Assembly (NCBI RefSeq): GCF_009935845.1
Contig: NZ_QWEK01000040.1
Coordinates: 1 to 32,951 of the forward strand
DNA: 32,951 nt
Direction of reading: 5' to 3'
Source of the DNA: Pseudoflavonifractor sp. 524-17
GTDB lineage: Bacteria > Bacillota > Clostridia > Oscillospirales > Oscillospiraceae
The notes beneath the pieces were generated by a model that worked only from the letters and a program-made list of their open reading frames with translations, was not told where the DNA came from and did not search any database. Numbering within the stretch: the first letter of the stretch is position 1; every line of letters starts with the position of its first letter. Positions 25,977 through 32,951 of the stretch are shown one piece after another. The position numbers and the translations under genes were made by a program.

Positions 25977-27475
25977 AGCACATCCTCCAAATACAGCAGG
26001 CCGTTATAAAAGGCTCCGCATATAGAATCGTAGTCCTCCCAGGCGTAGGTAGTCAGCGACAACCAGATAATCGCGTGAAACATCTTAATCTGCCGGGGGG
26101 CGATCTCACCCTTCAACAGATCAAAGAAGACAGGTTCCATGTCCTCCCAGTGGTTGGACTCAATGTGTAGGTCTACCCCATCCTCCCGAATCTCCAGAGA
26201 AAACCGTTTCAGGTTGAACTGATCATAGTTACCCACGATGGAGTAGTAGAGCTTTGCCCAGTCATAGGCCGGGTCCCCATACAGTTCCGTATTCCCGAAA
26301 TATCCTCTAGGGTCAATGAGCACAGGGGTGCAGTCGTTTCGCAGCAAGATATTGGAAAATGTGCAATCGCCGTGCAGCAGCTTGAAGGTATCCGGCAAGA
26401 AGGACATAACCGTCTCTTCTATTTCTTTCCAATGGAAGAAAACATTCCGGCATACCTTTCCGTTGATAAGGACGGCCTCCTGATCCGCGAAGGGAACCAG
26501 CTCCCGCACTTTTTCCAGGCGTTTAATCGTTTTTCCAATGTAAGCCTCCCAGTAGCTCTCCCTGTTCGCGGGGGCCTGTTCCAGGGCTTGTACCTTCTTC
26601 AGGCAGGAAATGATCTGAATCAGGCTCTCCTTCTTCTGTTTCTGGGAGAGTTTCGTATAAGAATAGATATTCTCTCCATCGATCCGCTCCATCTCCAGCG
26701 GGTCCAGGGAATATATTCTGGGGATCTGCCGGAAGTTCTGGCTCATGACCCGGCGGTACCAGGCCCGCTCCCGCTCGGCAAGGGCGAGACCCTGGTCATC
26801 CACCGGCTCCTTTATAAGTCTGTCCTCCTTCACTGTGATACGGTTAAAGGGGCGGCACTTTCTGGCTCCCAACTTCTGATACTCCTCCAAAAGGCCGTAT
26901 TCTCTGGTGCGGTATAGGGACAACTCACGGAACACTGCACCTTTCTCCCCCAGCCAGCGGACAAACTCTCCCTCCTGCGGCATACCGGAAAGCAAGGACT
27001 TGTCCTGAAAGAGAAACAGGCCAGCCACCCCCTGCTCCGTAGATCGTTCCTCCTTGAACGTTCCATTTTTATAACTCCACCGGCAGGGAAAGTCCTTGGA
27101 TATGCCCACATAGTTGGTCGTTTGCTCCGGAAAATTAAACTCCTCCGGTAGTACCAGGTCACACCAAATAAGAAGAAATGGTTCTCCGTCCGGGATCTCT
27201 CGCAGGCTCTCGCCAAGCCCGGCACATGTTCCGCTTTTTCCGTGCGCATCGATCACGGTGTAATCGACCTTGGCAAAGGCTTTTAAGTATTTCCGCAATA
27301 CATCACACTTATAATCGCCGACGATAATGTATTTTTGATCCGGAAATTTTTCGAACAGATGGAAGATCATTGGACGGTTCCCAATGGGAGTCAGCGCCTT
27401 GGGCTTGTTGCGCGTCAGATGCTCCAGCCGCGTTCCCTTCCCGCCTGCCTGAACGACAATATATTTAGGCCACAT
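25973..27475 (-). CDS. Nucleotidyltransferase fused to aminoglycoside/choline-kinase-type phosphotransferase
   Basis: Two activation steps in one cytosolic protein of 500 aa. The N-terminal nucleotidyltransferase has QAGGKGTRLEHLT near residues 9-21, KPKAL at 23-27 and WCDLVLP for metal binding. The C-terminal kinase of the APH/LicA fold has LLHGDCTFSNILL near 364-376 and the metal site LIDPRGYFG near 385-393. The layout resembles a joined LicC + LicA (cytidylyltransferase + choline kinase), but the neighbouring SIS isomerase and HAD phosphatase fit a sugar or alditol phosphate better. ATG 27475 has GGAGGG upstream and starts exactly at the domain; a longer frame to 27580 would read through the end of the previous gene. 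Overlap with that gene is 11 bases. Confidence 0.8.
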   Translation of the reverse strand: MWPKYIVVQAGGKGTRLEHLTRNKPKALTPIGNRPMIFHLFEKFPDQKYIIVGDYKCDVLRKYLKAFAKVDYTVIDAHGKSGTCAGLGESLREIPDGEPFLLIWCDLVLPEEFNFPEQTTNYVGISKDFPCRWSYKNGTFKEERSTEQGVAGLFLFQDKSLLSGMPQEGEFVRWLGEKGAVFRELSLYRTREYGLLEEYQKLGARKCRPFNRITVKEDRLIKEPVDDQGLALAERERAWYRRVMSQNFRQIPRIYSLDPLEMERIDGENIYSYTKLSQKQKKESLIQIISCLKKVQALEQAPANRESYWEAYIGKTIKRLEKVRELVPFADQEAVLINGKVCRNVFFHWKEIEETVMSFLPDTFKLLHGDCTFSNILLRNDCTPVLIDPRGYFGNTELYGDPAYDWAKLYYSIVGNYDQFNLKRFSLEIREDGVDLHIESNHWEDMEPVFFDLLKGEIAPRQIKMFHAIIWLSLTTYAWEDYDSICGAFYNGLLYLEDVL

Positions 27476-28010
27476 CCACTTTTCCCTCCGCCAAAAACGC
27501 CTGAATTTCCGGATCCGCCCCTCCGTAGCAAGGAACGCTTTCCTGTGAAAACTCAGGAATTTGATAGACACCGATGGCAATCAGTTCCTCCACCGTGGTG
27601 CCGTTTTTCCCAATTAGGCCCACCGCATTTCTCCCATTGGGTTCCTCCAAAGATGCCACCACAAAGCGTGGATCAAATTCATAGAGGCAATAAAACTGCA
27701 TCAGCCGCTCCGCCTTTTTCCGAGAAATGGTCTCCACCGCACAAATATTCTTGGAAAACAGCCCGGCAACCTTCTCCACCATCGGGTCCACCGTCAGAAA
27801 GATGGCGTTATCATAGTTATGCCGTTCCAGCATCTGATCCACATAGCGCAGGGCTGCATAATTGTATCGCCGGTCCTGGGAGGGAAGCAAAATCACCCGG
27901 GTACGACCCAAATGGTACCGCTTTACCAACCTATGCCAGATCCACCATCCCCAATAGGACTCCCAAAGATTATGCCGCATCAGCTTTTTGATCTTACGGC
28001 TCTCGCCCAT
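27465..28010 (-). CDS. Conserved-looking protein of unknown function in the polysaccharide locus
   Basis: I do not recognise this 181-aa protein. It starts with a basic, aromatic stretch (KLMRHNLWESYWGWWIWHRL) that might sit at the membrane surface, followed by a mixed alpha/beta body with RVILLPSQDRRYNYAALRY and NAIFLTVDPMVEKVA, as in a small Rossmann-like domain. No signal peptide or clear membrane segment is seen. It is packed between GT4 and the nucleotidyltransferase-kinase fusion, overlapping the latter by 11 bases, so it most likely helps the same activation or transfer step. ATG 28010 was preferred over GTG 28019, which overlaps the GT4 stop, but both are possible. Confidence 0.65.
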   Translation of the reverse strand: MGESRKIKKLMRHNLWESYWGWWIWHRLVKRYHLGRTRVILLPSQDRRYNYAALRYVDQMLERHNYDNAIFLTVDPMVEKVAGLFSKNICAVETISRKKAERLMQFYCLYEFDPRFVVASLEEPNGRNAVGLIGKNGTTVEELIAIGVYQIPEFSQESVPCYGGADPEIQAFLAEGKVDVA

Positions 28011-28015
28011 TGTCC

Positions 28016-29389
28016 TCACACCTCTTTTATCTGTTCATAAAGATATGAATAGGAGGCCGCCTCATCCCGAGTATTGGGAAATTGGCTTGAGGTCCAATTG
28101 TCCCAGGAAAAATCATAGGCCCTCATTAGCCCCGTATGGAGTTCTTCTTTCTGACCGCATGGCACCAAAAAACCGTTTCTTCCTTCTACAACAACCTCCG
28201 GGATAGCCCCCACGGCGGAGGCCACAACAAGGCACCCACTCTGTAAGGCCTCGCGTACCACAAAATTGTAAGTCTCCGGAACCAAAGATGGAACCACCAC
28301 ACAGTCAGCCTCTTGATATACTTCTGCGATACTCTCCGGTGGAACAAGTCCATAAAAGGCAATCCTCTTGTCCTTTGCCGCTAAGTGCTTTAGATTACTT
28401 TTGTACCTCGTTGGGCCATCACCATAAATCCGCAGGGAGCAGTCAGGCGGCATATTATGAAAGGCAGAAATCAAAAAACCCACGCCCTTGACATCCGACA
28501 GCCGACCCACAAAAAGGAACCTCCTTACCGCTCCACTTCTAGCCCTTCGGAATGGAGCTAGCCCAATCCCATGTGGGATCACCGACGTTTTCAGGCCAGG
28601 GAATTCCCGCTGGAACACTCCTGCGGTATAGGCGCTGGGCGTAACCACCGCTTCCGCTCCCTTCAGGAGCCGCAGAGCATTTCGATACCGCTCCTCCGGT
28701 GCTTTGATTTGTATGGTAGGGCAGGCTTTCTTGCATCGGGCTCCTTCCTTGCAGCCACCGCATATCCCACCAAATCTATCAATACGGGTAGAGGAGTGGC
28801 ACAGAGCAAAAAAATCCGTTACTGTAACAAAATAAGGGATATTCAGATACTGGCATACCCCAGTCAAAGGATTGATACGGCTCAGATGGAGAAAATGCAC
28901 CACATCTGGGTGTATCTGTGAAAACAGTTCCCGCGCAAATTTCTCCAGCGCCGGATCCTCTTTGGGAATATCCTTCAATCCAGCTCCATTGGGCCGTCGA
29001 TGGCGAAATCGAATCACCGGGATTTCATCTATGGTCTCCATCACATACACAATACCTGCGTATCGATTAGGATAGGCTGAGAAAACCCTGGCCGAGTATG
29101 CCAAAAGAATCACACGGTTTCCTGCCATTCGGAGAGCAGCGGCCAGGTTCTTTCCAAAACGCTCTGTACCTCCTCCGCTATCCGGATAGTAGCTGTGGAC
29201 AACCAGAACGACGGTCTTGTTTTGCTTCCCTGTGGATTTTGGAACAGCAGGGAGAGGGCGGACAGGCACGCTCTCCTCCCCATGTATGTGCCTGTACCTC
29301 TCGGGATCTACGACCAGTTTTTCATATCCCTGGCTTATAACCTGCTTTAAGCCATAAGCCTCTAGTGAGCCCAGCAGGGAAAACCCCAC
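28016..29389 (-). CDS. Glycosyltransferase family 4 (GT-B)
   Basis: Retaining glycosyltransferase that builds the glycan chain on the cytoplasmic face. It shows VVHSYYPDSGGGTERFGKNL (acceptor-side start), VTPSAYTAGVF, VIPHGIGL, FLFVGRLSDVKGV, and the catalytic E-x7-E region in PETYNFVVREALQSG, then GRNGFLV. A Cys-rich insert (CGGCKEGARCKKAC) near the middle could bind metal; it occurs in some GT4 proteins. The first ~50 residues before the GT-B fold are not recognised. I chose GTG 29389 with GAGGTG six bases upstream; TTG 29407 would add six residues and overlap the GT2 gene. Length is about 457 aa. Confidence 0.85.
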   Translation of the reverse strand: MGFSLLGSLEAYGLKQVISQGYEKLVVDPERYRHIHGEESVPVRPLPAVPKSTGKQNKTVVLVVHSYYPDSGGGTERFGKNLAAALRMAGNRVILLAYSARVFSAYPNRYAGIVYVMETIDEIPVIRFRHRRPNGAGLKDIPKEDPALEKFARELFSQIHPDVVHFLHLSRINPLTGVCQYLNIPYFVTVTDFFALCHSSTRIDRFGGICGGCKEGARCKKACPTIQIKAPEERYRNALRLLKGAEAVVTPSAYTAGVFQREFPGLKTSVIPHGIGLAPFRRARSGAVRRFLFVGRLSDVKGVGFLISAFHNMPPDCSLRIYGDGPTRYKSNLKHLAAKDKRIAFYGLVPPESIAEVYQEADCVVVPSLVPETYNFVVREALQSGCLVVASAVGAIPEVVVEGRNGFLVPCGQKEELHTGLMRAYDFSWDNWTSSQFPNTRDEAASYSYLYEQIKEV

Positions 29390-29399
29390 GTCAGTCACC

Positions 29400-30485
29400 T
29401 CACTCAAACTGTCCGATTTGAAAACGTCTCTTTTTTAGAATAATCAGCTTACTAATCCCCCACATAAAGAGAGCCACCCTGCGATCTTTTCCTCGTAGGC
29501 ACAGCCCGAAAATGAACTTTTGAATACGGTAAAACCGTATGGATATCACCTGTTCTACATACAACGAGGATAGTTCCTCTGTCTGAGAGATGGTATAGCA
29601 GAATTCCTCGAAACGATCCCAATTCCGAAAAGCCTGCAATTGAGTGTAAAAATAAGAGACGGATCTTCCAATGCAATAGGCAGAAAACATAAAACCAGTA
29701 AAAATATTGGAAAACGCTAACATGGACAGACGATCCGAAGCGTGGCCGCTTTCTTCCCCTTCTAAGTATCTTGACAATAGCGTGATATCTTTGTTTGCGG
29801 CCTCCGTTAGACCGTGAGCCGCCGAGGTACGGCGCTGCACATAATGGTACAGCGGCTGATGGGAAACGCACAGCCGCTTCACATAGGGCAGAAGCCGCAG
29901 GTGTAACAACAAATCCTCTCCATGCCCGACCTCAAATCTTATCCCGTTCTCAGCCAGCAGCTTTTTTCGGTAGAGCTTGTTCCAGACTACAGGATTCTTG
30001 CCAAAGTAGCGCAGATAGAATGTCTCCCGGCCCAAAATAGCCATGTCCGCTACCTCGTCTTGGAGGACTAAAACACCTTCTGATTCATGGTTGCGGAACG
30101 TCAATTTGTAATTGCAGGCCGAAATATCACTGTTAGTAAAAACCGCCCGTTCCAACAAATGTGAAAACATAGATGGTTCCACAAAGTCATCGGCGTCCAC
30201 AAAGCCGATATATTGTCCCCGGGCTGCCTCCAGTCCACGGTTGCGTGACCCCTGAATTCCTAAGTTTTCCTGTTCAATCAGTATAAAACGGTTATCTTCT
30301 TCGGCATATCGTCGAAGGATTGCCCCACTTCCATCCGTGGAACCGTTGTTAATTAAAACAAATTCAATTTCTTTCAGAGTCTGTGCTTTCAAACTTTCCA
30401 GGCACCGCTTCAAGTAGTTCTCACAATTGAATACCGGAACAATAACACTCACCAACGGGTTTTGAAAACCCTCCACTTTTTTCAT
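29400..30485 (-). CDS. Glycosyltransferase family 2
   Basis: Inverting GT-A glycosyltransferase. The N-terminal nucleotide-binding part has LVSVIVPVFNCENYLKRCL and INNGSTDGSG, followed by NLGIQGSRNRGLEAARG and the DxD motif FVDADDFVEPSMF. The C-terminal ~150 residues are helical and less conserved, without clear membrane spans. I placed the start at ATG 30485, just before the domain; in-frame starts at 30494, 30602 and upstream (TTG 30647) exist. None has an ideal ribosome site: GGAGGG lies only two bases before ATG 30485. If 30602 is used, 39 more residues are added and the spacing to the ABC gene drops to 4 bases. Confidence 0.83.
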   Translation of the reverse strand: MKKVEGFQNPLVSVIVPVFNCENYLKRCLESLKAQTLKEIEFVLINNGSTDGSGAILRRYAEEDNRFILIEQENLGIQGSRNRGLEAARGQYIGFVDADDFVEPSMFSHLLERAVFTNSDISACNYKLTFRNHESEGVLVLQDEVADMAILGRETFYLRYFGKNPVVWNKLYRKKLLAENGIRFEVGHGEDLLLHLRLLPYVKRLCVSHQPLYHYVQRRTSAAHGLTEAANKDITLLSRYLEGEESGHASDRLSMLAFSNIFTGFMFSAYCIGRSVSYFYTQLQAFRNWDRFEEFCYTISQTEELSSLYVEQVISIRFYRIQKFIFGLCLRGKDRRVALFMWGISKLIILKKRRFQIGQFE

Positions 30486-30606
30486 TCCCTCCATCCCGCA
30501 CGCATCTGTTCTACCTTTGACTGCTAATCTACCAGCAACACCGCATGGCTCTTGATCTCGGCCAGCGATCTCCGTGACTGTGTCACTTGTTAAATGGCTC
30601 ATTTGT

Positions 30607-31335
30607 TTAAGTGCCATACGCTTTACACACATCACCGGCAGATCCAATCATTTTTACTGTCCCATGCTCCAGCCAAACCACCTTCCGGCACATCTTCCGG
30701 ATCTGCGCAATACTGTGGGACACAAACAGCACCGTGGTCCCACCACCCATGAGCTCCATCATCCGTTTCCGGCTCTTCTCCTGGAACCGGGCATCCCCCA
30801 CCGAGAGGATCTCGTCTACGATCAAAATCTCCGGGTTCACCACCGATGCCACGGAGAATGCCAGCCGCGCCAGCATACCCGAGGAGTAGTTGCGGATGGG
30901 TGTTTCGATAAATCTGCCCAGCTCGGAGAAGTCCACGATTTCACCGTACTTTTCCTTCAAAAACTCCTCGGAGTAGCCCAAGATAGCCCCGTTCAGGAAG
31001 ATGTTCTCTCGGCCCGTCAGATCCATATCGAACCCGCTTCCCAGCTCCAGCATAGGCACCACGTTGCCGTGGGTGACAACACTGCCCTCGGTGGGTTTCA
31101 GGATTCCGGAAATCACTTTGAGCATGGTGCTCTTCCCCGCACCGTTGCGCCCAACGAGGCCCAGTGTTTCCCCCCGCCGCACCTGAAAGGAGACATGATC
31201 CAGGGCTGTAAACTCCCGGTACTCCAGCTTTCCGCTGAGCTTGCGGGTCACAAATTCCTTGAGCGAGAGAATTTTGTCCGTATTCATCCGAAAACGCATG
31301 GTCACATCATTGACCTCAATCATCACCCTACTCAT
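30607..31335 (-). CDS. ABC transporter ATP-binding protein for polysaccharide export (Wzt/TagH type)
   Basis: ATPase partner of the exporter permease in the adjoining gene. Walker A is [10 protein letters not shown] at residues 61-70, the ABC signature region is [15 protein letters not shown], Walker B is [12 protein letters not shown], and the H-loop is VSHS. It is short (242 aa) and ends soon after the nucleotide-binding domain, so it lacks the C-terminal carbohydrate-binding domain of Wzt proteins that recognise capped chains. ATG 31335 follows GGGGTG; a GTG nine bases upstream is also in frame. The start is 12 bases after the permease stop codon. Confidence 0.92.
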   Translation of the reverse strand: MSRVMIEVNDVTMRFRMNTDKILSLKEFVTRKLSGKLEYREFTALDHVSFQVRRGETLGLVGRNGAGKSTMLKVISGILKPTEGSVVTHGNVVPMLELGSGFDMDLTGRENIFLNGAILGYSEEFLKEKYGEIVDFSELGRFIETPIRNYSSGMLARLAFSVASVVNPEILIVDEILSVGDARFQEKSRKRMMELMGGGTTVLFVSHSIAQIRKMCRKVVWLEHGTVKMIGSAGDVCKAYGT

Positions 31336-31347
31336 GTTCCACACCCC

Positions 31348-32805
31348 TTACAGATATAGGACAAAGCGGTCCTGGCTCTTGTGGAACACCAGGGCTCCAA
31401 CCACCAACGTCGCCAATGCGATGAGCATACATTGTATGTACACAATGGGTTCCGGCGAGATCCCGTTCAAAATACAGATACGGGTGTTTTTCAGGAAATG
31501 ATACAGCGGATTCACCTGAAGGACGATCTTAAAGTTGCCAGTCAGGATGGTCTCCGGATAGAAGACGGGGGTGACGTACATCCAAATCATGGTAAGGACA
31601 CCCCAGAGAAACTGGGTGTCCCGGAAGAACACCATGGAGGCCGACAGCAACATTCCAAACCCCAAGCTGAAAACAATCACGCAGGCAAAAAAGTAGATGG
31701 CCAGCACCGCCGATTTTTGAAACTGCACGCCGGTGATCACACATACGATCAGCATGGGAATCAGGGAGATGACCAGATTGACCACCGAGGACATGACCCT
31801 GGTCAAGGGATAGATGTACTTGGGCATATAGACCTTGGTAATGAGACTGGCGTTGCCCACAATGGAACTCAGCGCCATCCCGCAGGCCTCTGTGAAGAAA
31901 TTGAACATCACCGTGCCGATGATCAGATAGGCAGCAAAATTGGGAACGTCGTTTTTGAAAATAGTGGAAAAGACAAAATACTGGACAAGCATCGTAAGCA
32001 GAGGGTTCAGGAAGCTCCAGAACATCCCCAGCACCGAGCGCTTGTATTTGGTCTTAAAATCCCGAGACACCAGTTGACGGATCAGAAAGCGGTATTTCTG
32101 CATCGCAATCACCGCATTGACGAGGTAACTGTGCTTTCCTTTCTTCTGCCGGTACCAGATCACCCCCAGTAACAGGGCCAGCAGGACGAACCCGACCGCG
32201 GCAAACTCCCAATAGTGCAGCCCTGTCCAGATATAGTCCGTCCCCGAAGCGGAAAAGCACAGCATACCAGTGTTTGGCTCACCGTTTATGCTCAGATTGA
32301 AACTGTTCTCCTGCTCCTGTGTCGTGTTCATCAGCGGCGCCGCCGCGCTGCCGGGCTGGGAGTCCGCGAAGACCCGCAGTACCAGCGGCACGTTGTACAG
32401 CCCTTCAATGGGCTCCTCTGAGGATACGGTCAGAGCCTGGCCCTCGCTGATACTCCCCGCGTCAAAGCTCTCCTGCATCAGCACGGTACCGTCCGTCTGA
32501 CGCACAAGCTCCATAGTAACCGTCCCAGCGTTGGGGCGGTAATAGGTCCCCCACTGTACGGATACGCTTTCAAGGCGCTGGATCTCGGCGCAGAAGCTCT
32601 GCTCCACCGTTACACCTTGGGTAAGCTCCGCCGCTGCCGCGTCCGCCGCTGGCATCGTCAGATTCCCCCGGGACTCCCGCAGGTGAAGCTGCTCACCAGT
32701 GAGAAAATAAAAGCAGACGATCAGCAGCGCGTAGGCTGCAAATACGCCGAGAAATATTTTCTTGAGATCCACAAAAGAATTTTCCTTAATCTGTTTTCCT
32801 GCCAC
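31348..32805 (-). CDS. ABC-2 polysaccharide export permease with N-terminal extracytoplasmic domain
   Basis: Membrane subunit that exports the glycan together with the ATPase above. Residues ~230-485 are a usual Wzm/TagG-type ABC-2 permease (VSRDFKTKYKRSVLGMFWSF, FFRDTQFLWG, YVTPVFYPE). Unlike the ~260-aa standard, it has an added N-terminal part: a membrane helix near 14-34, an extracytoplasmic region of about 165 residues rich in beta-type sequence, and a second helix near 200-220. That region could bind glycan or another envelope partner (inference). GTG 32805 follows GGAG by 9 bases. This is a fusion or extension rather than an error, since the frame is open throughout. Confidence 0.88.
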   Translation of the reverse strand: MAGKQIKENSFVDLKKIFLGVFAAYALLIVCFYFLTGEQLHLRESRGNLTMPAADAAAAELTQGVTVEQSFCAEIQRLESVSVQWGTYYRPNAGTVTMELVRQTDGTVLMQESFDAGSISEGQALTVSSEEPIEGLYNVPLVLRVFADSQPGSAAAPLMNTTQEQENSFNLSINGEPNTGMLCFSASGTDYIWTGLHYWEFAAVGFVLLALLLGVIWYRQKKGKHSYLVNAVIAMQKYRFLIRQLVSRDFKTKYKRSVLGMFWSFLNPLLTMLVQYFVFSTIFKNDVPNFAAYLIIGTVMFNFFTEACGMALSSIVGNASLITKVYMPKYIYPLTRVMSSVVNLVISLIPMLIVCVITGVQFQKSAVLAIYFFACVIVFSLGFGMLLSASMVFFRDTQFLWGVLTMIWMYVTPVFYPETILTGNFKIVLQVNPLYHFLKNTRICILNGISPEPIVYIQCMLIALATLVVGALVFHKSQDRFVLYL

Positions 32806-32840
32806 GTTTCCATTCTCCTAAATTTGCGTCTGCATGTTTC

Positions 32841-32951
32841 TCACCGCAGCGCCGCCACCGGCTCCGACACAGTCCCGTAAGCCGTCAAGACCGTAGACAA
32901 CACGCGACTCAAGTCAAATCGCGCTACACTCTGCCTGGCGTTTGCGGCCAA
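32841..32951 (-). CDS. 3' end of a gene, probably a GT4-type glycosyltransferase (partial)
   Basis: An open minus-strand frame enters from the right edge and ends at TGA 32841-32843, giving 36 residues. ANARQSVARFDLSRVLSTVL has the spacing and Arg/Phe/Asp pattern usual for the last helix of GT4 glycosyltransferases. It ends 35 bases before the permease start, as expected for an operon member. The short length limits the call. Confidence 0.65.
   Translation of the reverse strand: MAANARQSVARFDLSRVLSTVLTAYGTVSEPVAALR

Noticed and set aside
1-32951. CRISPR array or tRNA genes
   Set aside because: No regularly spaced short direct repeats and no cloverleaf-like sequence were noticed on either strand by eye.

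Overview
The window looks like a chromosomal accessory region of a gut-type Firmicute, probably a Clostridia/Oscillospiraceae relative. The reasons are GGAGG-type ribosome sites, a large serine recombinase with a DUF4368-type tail, an Rpn-type nuclease remnant of the kind common in that group, and mixed GC (about 25% to over 70% in single 60-base lines). The taxonomic placement is an inference. No tRNA, rRNA or CRISPR array was seen.

Region 1 (1-10532, plus strand) is a defence-type operon. A promoter overlaps a perfect 15-bp palindrome. It is followed by an SNF2/DEAH helicase with a C-terminal DUF3883-like domain, a decayed small gene, a DUF1156 adenine-specific DNA methyltransferase, and a DUF499 ATPase that starts with a HEPN-like domain carrying an R-x4-H motif. 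A strong hairpin terminator closes the unit. The helicase + methylase + ATPase combination matches the layout catalogued as Hma. It lacks the DISARM and BREX marker genes. GC changes abruptly inside the methylase and ATPase genes, which suggests module exchange.

Region 2 (about 10560-13855) is mobile-element debris. A plus-strand fragment of a serine recombinase tail is fused in frame to the back half of an Rpn-type nuclease. It converges, across a bidirectional hairpin, on a longer minus-strand recombinase that has lost its catalytic N-terminus. The two recombinase copies form an inverted repeat of about 430-495 bp.

Region 3 (13856-32951, all minus strand) is most of a surface-polysaccharide locus with very tight or overlapping genes. 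In transcription order from the right it holds: the end of a glycosyltransferase; an ABC exporter permease with an unusual extracytoplasmic domain and its ATPase; GT2 and GT4 glycosyltransferases; an unknown 181-aa protein; a nucleotidyltransferase-kinase fusion with a KpsF-like SIS isomerase and a small HAD phosphatase, which together look like a sugar or alditol activation set; an AT-rich block of GT9-like and GT8 glycosyltransferases; a coiled-coil LicD-type protein; a methyltransferase; and a full GDP-D-glycero-D-manno-heptose pathway (HddC-GmhB fusion, HddA, GmhA) ending in an SDR epimerase/dehydratase. Between HddC-GmhB and HddA lies a membrane acyltransferase whose 5' end contains a run of ten G. 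As sequenced it is frameshifted, and 8 or 11 G would restore it, so it is a strong candidate for phase-variable acylation of the glycan. Together these genes would make, decorate and export a heptose-containing cell-surface glycan.
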